Below, piece by piece: positions 13,810 to 24,643 of a DNA stretch of 30,000 nucleotides (positions within the stretch are counted from its first letter, which is position 1; each line of letters begins with the position of its first letter). Made by a program: the position numbers and the translations under genes. Origin of the DNA: Diaphorobacter limosus (GTDB lineage: Bacteria > Pseudomonadota > Gammaproteobacteria > Burkholderiales > Burkholderiaceae_C); contig NZ_CP136921.1 of NCBI RefSeq assembly GCF_033100095.1, positions 1-30,000 on the forward strand, given 5' to 3'. The notes below the pieces were generated by a model, which saw only the letters and a list, made by a program, of their open reading frames with translations, was not told the DNA's origin and searched no databases.

Positions 13810-14235
13810 ATGGCTATCGAACGCACCCTCTCCATCATCAAGCCCGACGCCGTCGCCAAGAACGTGATCGGCCAGATCTACGCACGCTTCGAGGCCGCCG
13901 GCCTGAAGATCGCGGCTGCCCGCATGATCCACCTGTCGCGCGCCGAGGCCGAGCAGTTCTACAGTGTGCACAAGGAGCGCCCCTTCTTCAAGGATCTGGT
14001 GGACTTCATGATTTCCGGCCCGGTGATGGTGCAGGTGCTCGAAGGCGAGAACGCCGTGCTGAAGAACCGTGAGCTGATGGGCGCCACCGACCCCAAGAAG
14101 GCTGATGCCGGCACCATCCGCGCCGATTTTGCCGACAGCATCGACGCCAACGCCGTGCACGGCTCCGATGCCGCCGAGACCGCTGCCGTCGAAGTGGCCT
14201 TCTTCTTCCCTGGCCTGAACGTTTACGCACGCTGA
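13810..14235 (+). CDS. ndk: Nucleoside diphosphate kinase
   Basis: A 141-residue NDP kinase, which transfers the terminal phosphate of ATP to other nucleoside diphosphates through a phosphohistidine and balances the NTP pools. It starts [18 protein letters not shown]. The phosphate-binding and active-site region [12 protein letters not shown] contains the catalytic His (about 117), and [16 protein letters not shown] is the family's helix and loop. The length is exactly normal. AAGGA lies 7 bases before ATG 13810; an upstream in-frame ATG at 13771 has no ribosome site. It stands alone between rluB and rlmN, with 77 bases upstream and 88 downstream. Confidence 0.97.
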   Translation: MAIERTLSIIKPDAVAKNVIGQIYARFEAAGLKIAAARMIHLSRAEAEQFYSVHKERPFFKDLVDFMISGPVMVQVLEGENAVLKNRELMGATDPKKADAGTIRADFADSIDANAVHGSDAAETAAVEVAFFFPGLNVYAR

Positions 14236-14323
14236 TGCGGCGGCCGCGGGTGCCGTGCAGGCCTGACCAGGATCTGCAGGCGCCCGGGGCGCACTATGTG
14301 GGCGTGGACATCCGATATACGTT

Positions 14324-15448
14324 ATGACCACGAACCTTCTGGACTTTGACCTGGATGCCATGGCCGCCTTTTGCGAGCGGCTGGGCGAGAAGCGCTTCCG
14401 GGCCACGCAACTGTTTCGCTGGATCCACCAGCGTGGTGCGCGCGATTTCGACCAGATGAGCGATCTGGCGAAATCCCTGCGCGAAAAACTCAAGGGCTGC
14501 GCCCATGTGACGGGCTTGCAGGCCATCAGTGAACATGTGTCGTCGGACGGCACGGTGAAGTGGCTGTTCGACGTGGGCGGCGGCAATGCCGTGGAGACGG
14601 TGTTCATCCCCGAAGACGACCGCGGCACGCTGTGCATCTCGTCGCAGGCGGGCTGTGCCGTGGGCTGCCGCTTCTGCTCGACGGGGCATCAGGGCTTCAG
14701 CCGCAACCTGACGTCGGGCGAAATCATTGCCCAGCTCTGGCATGCGGAGCATGTGCTGCGCCAGCGCCGCGGCGATGGCGAGCGCGTGATCTCCAACGTG
14801 GTGATGATGGGCATGGGCGAGCCGCTGCAGAACTACTCGGCACTGGTGCCGGCGCTGCGCATCATGCTGGACGATCATGGCTACGGACTGTCGCGCCGCC
14901 GCGTCACGGTGTCCACCTCGGGCGTGGTGCCGATGATGGATCGCTTGGGCGCGGACTGCCCAGTGGCCTTGGCCGTGTCGCTGCATGCGCCCAACGACGC
15001 GCTGCGCGACAACCTGGTGCCGCTCAATCGCAAATACCCGTTGCACGAGTTGCTGGCTGCCTGCATGCGCTACCTTGATCACGCGCCGCGTGACTTCATC
15101 ACCTTTGAATACTGCATGCTCGATGGCGTGAACGACCAGCCAGAGCATGCGCGCGAGCTGATTGAACTGGTGGGCCGCAGGGCGGCCGATGGCGGCGTAC
15201 CCTGCAAGTTCAACCTGATTCCCTTCAACCCGTTTCCCGCATCGGGCCTGCACCGCTCGCCCGCGGCGGCGGTGTCGGCTTTCGCCAGGCTGCTCAGCGA
15301 CGCTGGCATCGTGACCACCGTGCGCAAGACGCGCGGCGACGATATCGATGCGGCCTGCGGCCAGCTGGCGGGTGATGTGAAGGACCGCACCCGCGTGCAT
15401 GAACGCATGGCCAAGCTGCGGGTCATAGAAATCAAGCCTGTCCATTGA
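14324..15448 (+). CDS. rlmN: Dual-specificity RNA methyltransferase RlmN (radical SAM)
   Basis: A 374-residue radical SAM enzyme that methylates C2 of A2503 in 23S rRNA and A37 of certain tRNAs. The N-terminal domain has [13 protein letters not shown]. The cluster motif CAVGCRFC (CxxxCxxC) binds the 4Fe-4S centre, followed by [12 protein letters not shown] and [28 protein letters not shown] and the substrate-methyl site near the C terminus ([15 protein letters not shown], the resting Cys) are present. The length is normal and all catalytic cysteines are intact. The ribosome site at ATG 14324 is weak. It heads the conserved run rlmN-pilF-rodZ-ispG-hisS. Confidence 0.97.
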   Translation: MTTNLLDFDLDAMAAFCERLGEKRFRATQLFRWIHQRGARDFDQMSDLAKSLREKLKGCAHVTGLQAISEHVSSDGTVKWLFDVGGGNAVETVFIPEDDRGTLCISSQAGCAVGCRFCSTGHQGFSRNLTSGEIIAQLWHAEHVLRQRRGDGERVISNVVMMGMGEPLQNYSALVPALRIMLDDHGYGLSRRRVTVSTSGVVPMMDRLGADCPVALAVSLHAPNDALRDNLVPLNRKYPLHELLAACMRYLDHAPRDFITFEYCMLDGVNDQPEHARELIELVGRRAADGGVPCKFNLIPFNPFPASGLHRSPAAAVSAFARLLSDAGIVTTVRKTRGDDIDAACGQLAGDVKDRTRVHERMAKLRVIEIKPVH

Positions 15449-15476
15449 GGCTTGTCGTAACCGAGAGAGGCGATAC

Positions 15477-16301
15477 ATGAGGCTGTGGGGCGGGGGAGGA
15501 ATTCGGCACGGGCTGCTGGCGGCCTGTTTGGCGGCGGGGGCCGCCGCGCTGGGCGGATGCGCGCATCAGGCGGGGCTTGACTCCGGTGTCGGCGCCGCCG
15601 AGCCGGTGCCTGCTTCCGGCGATACCGATGTGCGCCGGCGTGCCCGCATCCGGCTGGAGCTGGCCGCCAGCTACCTGCAGATGGGGCAGACCGGCGTAGC
15701 CCTCGAAGAGGTGCAGCAGGCGCTTGCCACCGACCCCAGCTATGCCGATGCCTACCACCTGCGCGGACTGGTCTACATGGCCCTGGCTGACCTGCAGGGT
15801 GCCGAAGACAGCCTCAAGCGCGCCCAGGCCATGCGGCCCAATGATCCGGACATCATGCACAACTACGGCTGGCTGCAATGCCAGCGCCAGCAGTACGCAC
15901 AGGCGAACCAGCTGTTTGAGCGCGCCCTGGCCAGTCCCACCTATGCCTCGCGCAGCAAGACGCTGATGTCCCAGGGCTTGTGCTACCAAAGAGCAGGGCA
16001 GGTGGCCGAGGCCGAGAAGACGTTGCTGCGCGCCTATGAGATAGATGCCGGCAATCCGTTGGTCGGCTACCAGCTGGCGTCGATATTGCTGGCGCGCGAC
16101 GAGCCCAAGCGGGCGCAGTTTTATATCCGCCGAGTGAACAACGGCGAGTTCTCCAATGCCGCGTCGCTGTGGCTGGGTGTGAAGGTGGAGCGCGCGCTTG
16201 GGGATTCCGTGGCGATGCGCCAATTGGGCGAGCAGCTGCACAAGCGCTTCCCCGATGCCAAGGAAACTTTGGCGTTTGAGAGAGGGGCATTTCATGAGTG
16301 A
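15477..16301 (+). CDS. pilF: Type IV pilus biogenesis lipoprotein PilF/PilW
   Basis: A 274-residue outer-membrane lipoprotein made of tetratricopeptide repeats. PilF (PilW in some genera) is the pilotin that places the PilQ secretin in the outer membrane. A signal with lipobox LGGC (Cys28) is followed by RARIRLELAASYLQMGQTGVALEEVQQAL, the first TPR. Further repeats run to about residue 245, including AYHLRGLVYMALADLQGAEDSL and NDPDIMHNYGWLQCQRQQY. The SD-like AGAGAGG lies 7 bases before ATG 15477. The end overlaps rodZ by 8 bases. Position between rlmN and rodZ supports the name. Confidence 0.92.
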   Translation: MRLWGGGGIRHGLLAACLAAGAAALGGCAHQAGLDSGVGAAEPVPASGDTDVRRRARIRLELAASYLQMGQTGVALEEVQQALATDPSYADAYHLRGLVYMALADLQGAEDSLKRAQAMRPNDPDIMHNYGWLQCQRQQYAQANQLFERALASPTYASRSKTLMSQGLCYQRAGQVAEAEKTLLRAYEIDAGNPLVGYQLASILLARDEPKRAQFYIRRVNNGEFSNAASLWLGVKVERALGDSVAMRQLGEQLHKRFPDAKETLAFERGAFHE

Positions 16302-17187
16302 GTCGATCGGAGAGCACAACGCCGATCAATCCGTGCCAGCACCGGCACCGAACGCAGGCGGCGTGTCCGCCGGCACATGGCTGCGGCAGGTGCGCGAGTC
16401 GGCCGGCTTGCACATCGATGTGCTGGCCGGCGCCCTGAAGGTGCCGGTGGCCAAGCTCCAGGCGCTGGAAGCCGATGACTACGCGGCCTTTCCCGATGCC
16501 GTTTTCATGCGTGCGCTGGCATCGAGCATGTGCCGCGCGCTGAAGGTGGACGCTGCTCCGGTGCTGGCGCTCCTGCCGCAGGGCGCGCCCATCCATCTGC
16601 CGCCGGACAGGGCCATCAACGCTTCATTCAAGGATTCTGGTCGCCGTTTGGGCAAGGGCGGCTCCATCGAGCGGCCCAAGTCACGCGCCATGGGCCTGGC
16701 TGTCGTGGCCTTGCTGCTGGGTGCGTTGGCGGTGGCCTTTCTGCCGCTGGGCGGCGATGGCAAGCAAGACCAGCCCGCGCTGGCCATGACGCCTGCACCG
16801 CAGGCGCCGGCCGCACCGGTGGTGGCGGCGCAAGAGCGCGAGGCGGTGGTGCCAGCTGCCGAGCCGACAGGCGCCGCGCCTGAGGCGCAGCCGGCCGACG
16901 GCACGCCCGTGGCACAGGAGCCGGCCGCTGCCGTGGCTACCGCTGCTGTGCAAGGCGCTCTGGTCATCCGCGCGCACAAGGAATCCTGGGTGCAGGTACG
17001 CGATGCCGGTGGGCGCGTGTTGTTGCAAAAGGCATTGGCTGCGGGCGAGAGCTACTCGGCCGAGGGCAGTCCGCCGTGGCGGGTGGTGATTGGCAGGGCC
17101 GACGCCACCGAGGTCATCGTGCGTGACCAGCCCATGGACCTGAAGGCCGTCTCGCGTGAGAACGTGGCCCGTTTCGAGGTGAAGTAA
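16294..17187 (+). CDS. rodZ: RodZ-like cell shape protein (HTH + DUF4115)
   Basis: A 297-residue membrane protein of the RodZ family, which links the MreB cytoskeleton to the elongation machinery. The cytoplasmic helix-turn-helix domain is at about residues 25-90 (GTWLRQVRESAGLHIDVLAGALKVP, LQALEADDYAAFPD, ALASSMCRAL). A single membrane segment lies at about 130-152 (GLAVVALLLGALAVAFLPL), then an Ala/Pro-rich periplasmic linker. A C-terminal DUF4115 beta domain (ALVIRAHKESWVQVRDAGGRVLLQKAL to RFEVK) closes the protein. A purine-rich AGAGAGGGG precedes ATG 16294. It overlaps pilF by 8 bases and ends directly before the ispG start, so translation is coupled. Confidence 0.9.
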   Translation: MSESIGEHNADQSVPAPAPNAGGVSAGTWLRQVRESAGLHIDVLAGALKVPVAKLQALEADDYAAFPDAVFMRALASSMCRALKVDAAPVLALLPQGAPIHLPPDRAINASFKDSGRRLGKGGSIERPKSRAMGLAVVALLLGALAVAFLPLGGDGKQDQPALAMTPAPQAPAAPVVAAQEREAVVPAAEPTGAAPEAQPADGTPVAQEPAAAVATAAVQGALVIRAHKESWVQVRDAGGRVLLQKALAAGESYSAEGSPPWRVVIGRADATEVIVRDQPMDLKAVSRENVARFEVK

Positions 17188-18450
<1,263 letters not shown>

Positions 18451-18455
18451 GTATC

Positions 18456-18517
18456 AAAATAATAGCTGTCAGCGCTTGCCTATAAAGCGTTAGAGCCCGA
18501 TTTCATTCAAATAATAG
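18456..18517 (+). repeat. Extragenic palindromic repeat between ispG and hisS
   Basis: The gap holds a hairpin whose arms AGCGCTT (18471-18477) and AAGCGTT (18485-18491) pair with one G-T, loop GCCTATA. It is flanked on both sides by AAATAATAG (18457-18465 and 18509-18517). The layout and sequence resemble short extragenic repeats I recall scattered through Comamonadaceae genomes. It is A+T-rich against a high-GC background, contains no gene and has no terminator T tract. Confidence 0.55.
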
Positions 18518-18528
18518 ATTCACACAAG

Positions 18529-19818
18529 ATGCAGAAGCTGGTTGCCATCAAGGGCATGAACGACATCCTGCCGCCCGATTCGGCGCGCTGGGAATGGCTG
18601 GAGGAGAAAGTGCGCTCGCTGATGGCGCGCTACGCCTACCGCAACATCCGCACCCCCATCGTCGAGCCCACGCCGCTGTTCGTGCGCGGCCTGGGTGAGG
18701 TCACTGACATCGTCGAGAAGGAGATGTATTCCTTCGAGGACCGCCTGAACGGCGAGCAGCTCACGCTGCGCCCCGAGGCCACCGCCGGCGTGGTGCGCGC
18801 CGTGGTCGAGCACAACATGCTGTACGACGGCGGCAAGCGCCTGTACTACATGGGCCCGATGTTCCGCCACGAGCGGCCACAGCGCGGGCGCTACCGCCAG
18901 TTCCACCAGATAGGCGCCGAGGCCCTGGGCTTTGGCGGCCCCGAGGTGGACGCCGAGATCATCCTGCTGGCGCACGCCCTGTGGGCCGAGTTGGGTTTGA
19001 CCAATGTCCGCCTGGAGCTCAACAGCCTGGGCCAGCCCGACGAGCGCCGCGCCCACCGCGCCGCGCTGATTGCCTACCTGGAGCAGCACCAGGACGTGAT
19101 GGACGAGGAGGCCAGGCGCCGCATGTACAGCAACCCGCTGCGCGTGCTCGATACCAAGAACCCGGCCATGCAGGACATGGTGAACGCCGCGCCGCGGCTC
19201 ATCGACTTTCTGGGCGAGGCCTCGCTCAGGCACTTCGACACCGTCAAGGCCATCCTGGACGCCAACGGCGTCGCCTGGAGCATCAACCCGCGCCTGGTGC
19301 GCGGCATGGACTACTACAACCTCACGGTGTTCGAGTTCATCACCGAGCAGTTGGGCTCGCAGGGCACGATCTGCGGCGGCGGCCGCTACGACTACCTCAT
19401 CGAGCAGATCGGTGGCAAGAGCGCCCCGGCCGTCGGCTGGGCCTTGGGCGTGGAGCGCGTGCTGGAGCTGCTCAAGGAGCAGGCGGCCCAGGCGCCGCAG
19501 CCCGCCGCTGACGCCTACGCCGTGGTGCCCGATGCGGCGGCCCTGCCCCAGGTCATGGTCTGCCTGCAACAATTGCGCGCCCTGGGCGTGGCGGTGCAAA
19601 TGCACAGCCCGGCCAACTCCGCCGAAGGCATGGGCAGCATGAAGTCGCAATTCAAGAAAGCCGACGCCAGTGGCGCGCGCTTTGCTCTGATTTTTGGTAG
19701 TGATGAGCTGGCACGCGGCGCCGTAACAGTCAAACCCCTGCGCGACGGCGGCGAGCAGGTCGAGCGGCCCCTCGCCACCCCGGCCGACTGGGCTGCCAGC
19801 CTACAATCGCCGCGCTGA
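18529..19818 (+). CDS. hisS: Histidyl-tRNA synthetase
   Basis: A 429-residue class II aminoacyl-tRNA synthetase that charges tRNA-His. Motif 1 region: [17 protein letters not shown] and [17 protein letters not shown]. Motif 2: [12 protein letters not shown] and [21 protein letters not shown]. The histidine-specific loops [15 protein letters not shown] and [15 protein letters not shown] come before motif 3 ([12 protein letters not shown]). The C-terminal anticodon-binding domain covers about residues 330-425 ([32 protein letters not shown]). Length and motifs are normal. ATG 18529 lacks a good Shine-Dalgarno. It begins the set hisS-yfgM-bamB-der, the same order as in E. coli. Confidence 0.97.
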   Translation: MQKLVAIKGMNDILPPDSARWEWLEEKVRSLMARYAYRNIRTPIVEPTPLFVRGLGEVTDIVEKEMYSFEDRLNGEQLTLRPEATAGVVRAVVEHNMLYDGGKRLYYMGPMFRHERPQRGRYRQFHQIGAEALGFGGPEVDAEIILLAHALWAELGLTNVRLELNSLGQPDERRAHRAALIAYLEQHQDVMDEEARRRMYSNPLRVLDTKNPAMQDMVNAAPRLIDFLGEASLRHFDTVKAILDANGVAWSINPRLVRGMDYYNLTVFEFITEQLGSQGTICGGGRYDYLIEQIGGKSAPAVGWALGVERVLELLKEQAAQAPQPAADAYAVVPDAAALPQVMVCLQQLRALGVAVQMHSPANSAEGMGSMKSQFKKADASGARFALIFGSDELARGAVTVKPLRDGGEQVERPLATPADWAASLQSPR

Positions 19819-19832
19819 ACGGAAACCCCAAC

Positions 19833-20513
19833 ATGGCAAACAACTTTGACCTGCAAGAACAAGAACAGCTCGAGGAGCTGAAGCATTTCTGGAACAAATG
19901 GGGCACGCCCATCACCTGGGCGCTGGTCGTCATCATGGGCAGCTTTGCCGCATGGAACGGCTACCGACTCTGGCAAGGCCGCCAGGCCCAGCAGGCCACC
20001 GCACTGGTGGAGGCCGTGGAACTGGCTGCGCAGACGGGCGACATGGCGCGCGTGGAGCAGGCCTTTGGTGACCTGCAGTCCGGCTATGGCGGCACCACCC
20101 AGGCCGGCCAGGCAGGCCTGCTGGCAGCCAAGGCCCTGGCCGACGCCGGCAAATGGGATGCGGCCAAGGGCGTGTTGACCTGGGTGGCCGAGAAATCCTC
20201 CGATGAGGGCTACGTGGCACTGGCCAGGCTGCGGCTGGCCGGGGTGCTGATGGAGCAGAAGGCCTATGACGCAGCGATGGCGCAACTGTCGGGCAGCATG
20301 CCGGCAGAGTTTGCCGGGGTCGTGGCAGATCGCAAGGGCGACGTGTTGGCACTGCTGGGCAAAAATCAGGAGGCGATCGCCGAGTACCGCCGTGCCTACC
20401 AGGCCTTTGGTGACAGCGTGGAATACCGTCGCCTGGTCGAAGCCAAGCTGAACGCTCTGGGCGCGCAGGCGCAGAACGTGGCCGTTGCCGCACCGGCCGG
20501 GAGCGCGCAGTGA
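19833..20513 (+). CDS. yfgM: YfgM-like TPR membrane protein (ancillary SecYEG factor)
   Basis: A 226-residue protein with an N-in single membrane segment (about residues 25-43, GTPITWALVVIMGSFAAW) and a periplasmic helical repeat domain. YfgM in E. coli binds PpiD and the SecYEG translocon and influences periplasmic chaperone traffic. The typical opening is FDLQEQEQLEELKHFWNKWG; helical repeats follow, including ALADAGKWDAAKGVLTWVAE and ARLRLAGVLMEQKAYDAAMAQL. It starts 14 bases after hisS, and its stop overlaps the bamB GTG as GTGA. Place and domain layout agree with the family. Confidence 0.9.
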   Translation: MANNFDLQEQEQLEELKHFWNKWGTPITWALVVIMGSFAAWNGYRLWQGRQAQQATALVEAVELAAQTGDMARVEQAFGDLQSGYGGTTQAGQAGLLAAKALADAGKWDAAKGVLTWVAEKSSDEGYVALARLRLAGVLMEQKAYDAAMAQLSGSMPAEFAGVVADRKGDVLALLGKNQEAIAEYRRAYQAFGDSVEYRRLVEAKLNALGAQAQNVAVAAPAGSAQ

Positions 20514-21658
20514 TCGCCGCGCGCAGAAACTTCCGCGTCTTGACGCTGACGCTCTCGCTGGCCGCGCTGCTGGGCGCGAGCGGTTGTTCGCTGTGGGGCG
20601 GGTCGCCCAAGCCCAAGCCGGCTGAATTGGGGCCGAATGTTCCCGTGCTCGGCGTACGCCAGGCCTGGACGGCCAAGATCGGTGCCATGGACGGCCTGGC
20701 GCTGGATGTCCATGTGAACGCCAACACGCTCACCCTGGCTGCCGCCAATGGTGAAGTGGCGGCCATCGACGCACGCACCGGTGGCGATGTCTGGCGCACC
20801 CAGCTGAACCTGCCGTTGGCCGCGGGCGTGGGCAGCGATGGCCGCTGGGCTGCCGTGGTTTCCCAGGGCGCGCAGCTCATCGTGCTCGATGGCGGGCGTG
20901 AAATCTGGCGCAAGCCACTGACGGCGCAGGCCTATACGGCGCCGCTGGTGGCGGGCAATCGGGTGTTTGTGCTGGCGGCCGATCGCTCCGTTTCGGCTTA
21001 TGACGCGGCCACGGGCTACCGCCTGTGGGGCCAGCAGCGCCCGGGCGAGCCCTTGATACTGCGCCAGGCTGGCGTGCTGATGGCCGTGGGCGACACCCTG
21101 GTGGCGGGCCTTTCGGGGCGCCTGGTGGGCTTCAACCCTGACAACGGGGTGGTGCGCTGGGAGGCGCCCCTGGCCAGCCCGCGCGGTACCAATGATGTGG
21201 AGCGCCTGGTTGAAATCGTCGGCCACACCAGCCGCGTGGGTGACAACCTGTGTGCGCGCGCCTTCCAGGCCACAGTGGGCTGCATAGACGCGGCCCGCGG
21301 TGCGGTGCTTTGGACGCAGCCGGCCGGCGGCAGCGAGGGCCTGGACGGCGACGCCGAGATGCTGTTTGGCACCGAGAGCAATGGCACGGTCGTCGCCTGG
21401 CAGCGCGCCGATGGCAAGCGTGCCTGGACGTCCGAGCGGCTACAGTTTCGCAAGCTGACGGCGCCGCTGCTGCTGGGCCGTTCGGTCGTCATTGGCGACG
21501 ACGCGGGCCTGGTGCATCTGCTGTCGCGTGCGGACGCGGCGCCGCTGAACCGCCTGGCCACGGATGGCTCGGGCATTGCCGCGGCGCCCGTGGCCGCCGG
21601 CGACACGCTGGTGGTGGTCACGCGCAAGGGCGGCGTCTATGGCTTTCGCCCCGACTGA
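20510..21658 (+). CDS. bamB: Outer membrane assembly lipoprotein BamB
   Basis: A 382-residue lipoprotein with an eight-bladed beta-propeller. BamB is an accessory member of the BamABCDE complex, which folds beta-barrel proteins into the outer membrane. A signal with lipobox ASGC (Cys26) leads into PQQ-type repeats, for example LTLAAANGEVAAIDARTGGDVWR, VFVLAADRSVSAYDAATGYRLWG, LVGFNPDNGVVRWEAPL and AQLIVLDGGREIWR. The last blade ends VVVTRKGGVYGFRPD. It starts with GTG 20510, overlapping the yfgM stop, and is followed 18 bases later by der. Gene order matches E. coli. Confidence 0.94.
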   Translation: MIAARRNFRVLTLTLSLAALLGASGCSLWGGSPKPKPAELGPNVPVLGVRQAWTAKIGAMDGLALDVHVNANTLTLAAANGEVAAIDARTGGDVWRTQLNLPLAAGVGSDGRWAAVVSQGAQLIVLDGGREIWRKPLTAQAYTAPLVAGNRVFVLAADRSVSAYDAATGYRLWGQQRPGEPLILRQAGVLMAVGDTLVAGLSGRLVGFNPDNGVVRWEAPLASPRGTNDVERLVEIVGHTSRVGDNLCARAFQATVGCIDAARGAVLWTQPAGGSEGLDGDAEMLFGTESNGTVVAWQRADGKRAWTSERLQFRKLTAPLLLGRSVVIGDDAGLVHLLSRADAAPLNRLATDGSGIAAAPVAAGDTLVVVTRKGGVYGFRPD

Positions 21659-21676
21659 TTCAGATAGGACACTGGG

Positions 21677-23020
21677 ATGAAACCGGTCATTGCCCTGGTG
21701 GGGCGGCCCAATGTGGGCAAATCCACCCTGTTCAACCGCATGACCAAGTCGCGCGACGCCATCGTGGCCGACTTTGCCGGCCTCACGCGCGACCGCCACT
21801 ACGGCAATGGCCGCCAGGGCCAGCACGAATACATCGTCATCGACACGGGGGGCTTCGAGCCCGATGCCGGTAGCGGCATCTTCCGCGAGATGGCCAAGCA
21901 GACGCGCCAGGCCGTGGCAGAGGCCGATGTGGTGGTCTTCGTGGTGGATGTGCGCGGCGGCCTGTCGGCGCAGGATCATGACATTGCCAACTACCTGCGC
22001 CGCCTGGGCAAGCCGTGCGTGCTCGCCGGCAACAAAGCCGAGGGCATGCAGGACAGCCCCCATCTGGCCGAGTTCTATGAACTGGGCCTGGGCGAGGTGC
22101 ATCCGGTGTCGGCCGCACATGGTCAGGGCGTGCGCAGTCTGGTCGAGCTGGCGCTCGAACCCCTGGCTCTGCCAGAGGTGGATGAGTGCGAAGCCGGCGC
22201 CGAGGCCACCGTCATACGCCTGGCCGTCGCCGGGCGCCCCAATGTCGGCAAATCCACGCTGATCAACACCTGGCTGGGCGAGGAGCGCCTGGTGGCCTTC
22301 GATCTGCCGGGCACGACGCGCGACGCCATCTCGGTGCCGTTCGAGCGCAATGGCCAGCGGTTCGAGCTGATCGATACTGCAGGCCTGCGCCGCAAGGGCA
22401 AGGTGTTCGAGGCCATCGAGAAGTTCTCCGTCGTCAAGACCCTGCAGGCCATCGAATCGGCCAACGTGGTGCTGCTGTTGCTTGATGCCACTCAGGGCGT
22501 GACGGATCAGGACGCGCATATCGCGGGCTATATCCTGGAAAGTGGCCGCGCCGTGGTGATTGCCGTGAACAAGTGGGACGCGGTGGACGACTATCAGCGC
22601 CAGCAGCTGGAGCGCTCCATTGAGTCGCGCCTGTCCTTCCTCAAGTTTGCCCCGCTGCATTTCATCTCCGCCATCAAGCGCCAGGGCATAGCGCCGCTGT
22701 GGACTTCCATCGCGCAGGCCTACAAGTCGGCCAACCGCAAGATGCCCACGCCGGTGCTCACGCGCCTGCTGCACGAAGCAGTGCAATTCCAGACCCCGAA
22801 GCGTGCCGGCGGCTTCCGTCCCAAGCTGCGCTATGCGCACCAGGGTGGCATGAATCCACCGGTGATCGTGATCCACGGCAATTCCCTGGAACATGTCTCG
22901 GATGCCTACAAGCGCTTTCTGGAGGGGCGTTTCCGCAAGGAGTTCGACCTGGTTGGCACACCGCTGCGCATAGAAATGAAAACCTCCAGCAATCCTTACA
23001 CCGACAAGAACGGCGCCTGA
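21677..23020 (+). CDS. der: Ribosome assembly GTPase Der (EngA)
   Basis: A 447-residue essential GTPase with two G domains in tandem, needed for late 50S subunit assembly. The first G domain opens [16 protein letters not shown] (P-loop at about 9-16), with DTGGFEPD and NKAEG. The second starts near residue 177 with [15 protein letters not shown], has [10 protein letters not shown] as G3 and NKWDAV as G4. The C-terminal KH-like domain (about 360-440) contains [31 protein letters not shown] and [30 protein letters not shown] lies 9 bases before ATG 21677. Everything expected is intact. Confidence 0.97.
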   Translation: MKPVIALVGRPNVGKSTLFNRMTKSRDAIVADFAGLTRDRHYGNGRQGQHEYIVIDTGGFEPDAGSGIFREMAKQTRQAVAEADVVVFVVDVRGGLSAQDHDIANYLRRLGKPCVLAGNKAEGMQDSPHLAEFYELGLGEVHPVSAAHGQGVRSLVELALEPLALPEVDECEAGAEATVIRLAVAGRPNVGKSTLINTWLGEERLVAFDLPGTTRDAISVPFERNGQRFELIDTAGLRRKGKVFEAIEKFSVVKTLQAIESANVVLLLLDATQGVTDQDAHIAGYILESGRAVVIAVNKWDAVDDYQRQQLERSIESRLSFLKFAPLHFISAIKRQGIAPLWTSIAQAYKSANRKMPTPVLTRLLHEAVQFQTPKRAGGFRPKLRYAHQGGMNPPVIVIHGNSLEHVSDAYKRFLEGRFRKEFDLVGTPLRIEMKTSSNPYTDKNGA

Positions 23021-23097
23021 GCCCTTGCGCTGCATATGGCAGCGCGGCTGTGGTAAGGTGCCGCTTTACAACAACATTTTTGAACACGGAGAATATC

Positions 23098-23346
23098 GTG
23101 AGCAATAAAGGTCAGCTTCTTCAAGACCCCTTCCTGAACGCACTGCGTCGCGAGCATGTGCCGGTGTCCATCTACCTGGTCAACGGTATCAAGCTGCAGG
23201 GGCAGATCGAGTCCTTCGATCAATATGTCGTGTTGTTGCGCAACACGGTCACGCAGATGGTCTACAAGCACGCTATCTCCACCATCGTGCCGGGGCGTGC
23301 CGTCAATTTCTCTACGGTAGAAACCGCCGAGGGCAGCAATCAGTAA
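23098..23346 (+). CDS. hfq: RNA chaperone Hfq
   Basis: An 82-residue Sm-like protein forming a hexamer that pairs small RNAs with messenger RNAs. The Sm1 motif covers [43 protein letters not shown], and the Sm2 motif is [12 protein letters not shown]. Gln8 and Phe42-type residues of the RNA-binding proximal face are present, as is the rim Arg pair (LRRE). The start is GTG at 23098, supported by GGAG 6 bases upstream; no ATG fits. The short C-terminal tail ([11 protein letters not shown]) is typical of betaproteobacteria. It lies 77 bases after der and 45 before hflX. Confidence 0.97.
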   Translation: MSNKGQLLQDPFLNALRREHVPVSIYLVNGIKLQGQIESFDQYVVLLRNTVTQMVYKHAISTIVPGRAVNFSTVETAEGSNQ

Positions 23347-23391
23347 GCCAGCAACGCAGCTTGAGGCATTGCCAGGGTCCAAGCGCTTCGC

Positions 23392-24591
23392 ATGCAAGGA
23401 TCCGCAGCCTTGAGTTCCAAGCCATCTTCCGATGCCCGCACCACGCCGGTCCTGTTGATCGGCGTGGATTTTGGTGCGCCGCATTTCGACGCCGACTTGC
23501 AGGAGCTGGGCTTGCTGGCACAGACCGCGGGCCTGAATCCGGTAGCTCGACTGACGTGCAAGCGCAAGGCGCCGGATGCAGCGCTCTTCGTCGGCAGCGG
23601 CAAGGCCGACGAGATTCGAACCCTGGCCCAGATGCATGGTGCCCAGGAAGTGTTGTTCGACCAGGCCCTGAGTCCGGCACAGCAGCGCAACTTGGAGCGC
23701 CATCTGCAGCTGCCGGTGAACGACCGCACCCTGCTGATCCTGGAGATTTTCGCCCAGCGTGCGCGTAGCCACGAGGGCAAGCTGCAGGTGGAGTTGGCGC
23801 GTCTGCAGTACCTCAGCACCCGGCTGGTGCGCCGCTGGTCCCACCTGGAGCGCCAGCAGGGCGGCATCGGCATGCGCGGCGGCCCGGGCGAGACGCAGAT
23901 CGAGCTGGATAAGCGCATGATCGGCGACGCCATCAAGCGCACTCGCGAGCGTTTGCTCAAGGTCAAGCGCCAGCGCGCGACCCAGCGGCGCCAGCGCGAG
24001 CGCCGTGATACCTACAACATCTCCCTGGTTGGCTACACCAACGCGGGCAAGTCCACCTTATTCAATGCGTTGGTGAAGGCGCGCGCATACGCCGCCGACC
24101 AGCTGTTTGCCACGCTGGACACCACGACGCGGCAGCTGTACCTGGGCGAGGCGGCCGGCTCGGCATCCCTGTCGGATACGGTGGGTTTCATCCGTGATCT
24201 GCCCCACGGGTTGGTCGATGCCTTTCAGGCCACATTGCAGGAGGCGGTGGATGCCGATCTGCTGTTGCATGTGGTGGATGCGGCCAACCCTGACTACCCG
24301 GAGCAGATTGCCCAGGTGCAAATGGTGTTGGCGGAAATTGGCGCCTCGGACATTCCGCAGTTACTGGTATTCAACAAACTCGATGCCATGGCGCTCGAAT
24401 CCAGGCCCAAGCAATTGCAGGACATGTACGCACTGGATGGGCGCAAGGTGCCGCGCATCTTCGTGAGCGCACGCCAGGGCGAAGGGGTGGCGGCATTGCG
24501 TGAACAGCTGGCGCAGGTGGTGGCATCCGCGGCCAGTCCCAACAGCATGTCCCCTGATCAGGCCACTGAATTGCCGAATCCCCATGTTTGA
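23392..24591 (+). CDS. hflX: Ribosome-associated GTPase HflX
   Basis: A 399-residue GTPase that binds 50S subunits and splits or rescues stalled ribosomes under heat and antibiotic stress. The N-terminal domain has VDFGAPHFDADLQELGLLAQTAG, VGSGKADEI and FDQALSPAQQRNLE. A helical linker carries RGGPGETQIELDKRMIGDAIKRTRERL. The G domain starts near residue 205 with LVGYTNAGKSTLFNAL (P-loop), FATLDTTTRQL, DTVGFIRDLPHGLVDAF and NKLDAM. ATG 23392 is used; TTG at 23410, with AAGGA in front, is a possible alternative. It leads hflX-hflK-hflC, the standard order after hfq. Confidence 0.95.
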   Translation: MQGSAALSSKPSSDARTTPVLLIGVDFGAPHFDADLQELGLLAQTAGLNPVARLTCKRKAPDAALFVGSGKADEIRTLAQMHGAQEVLFDQALSPAQQRNLERHLQLPVNDRTLLILEIFAQRARSHEGKLQVELARLQYLSTRLVRRWSHLERQQGGIGMRGGPGETQIELDKRMIGDAIKRTRERLLKVKRQRATQRRQRERRDTYNISLVGYTNAGKSTLFNALVKARAYAADQLFATLDTTTRQLYLGEAAGSASLSDTVGFIRDLPHGLVDAFQATLQEAVDADLLLHVVDAANPDYPEQIAQVQMVLAEIGASDIPQLLVFNKLDAMALESRPKQLQDMYALDGRKVPRIFVSARQGEGVAALREQLAQVVASAASPNSMSPDQATELPNPHV

Positions 24592-24643
24592 TTGGGCACA
24601 ATGCCGGTTGTTACAGATCTACAAAGAACCAGAGAACTTGCGC

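Noticed and set aside
21440..23035. Long open frame of over 500 codons on the minus strand across bamB and der
   Set aside because: It is antisense to two well-supported genes, has no recognisable protein pattern, and such frames arise routinely opposite high-GC genes. Similar antisense frames at 12536-13696, 14294-15478 and 18520-19650 were left out for the same reason.
23021..23097. Promoter for hfq in the der-hfq gap
   Set aside because: TTGCGC at 23025 has no -10 at a proper distance; the nearest A+T-rich hexamer is 23 bases away, so no call was made.
24500..24643. In-frame upstream extension of hflK
   Set aside because: It lies within the hflX coding sequence in a different frame and shows no similarity to HflK; ATG 24644 or 24701 is more likely.
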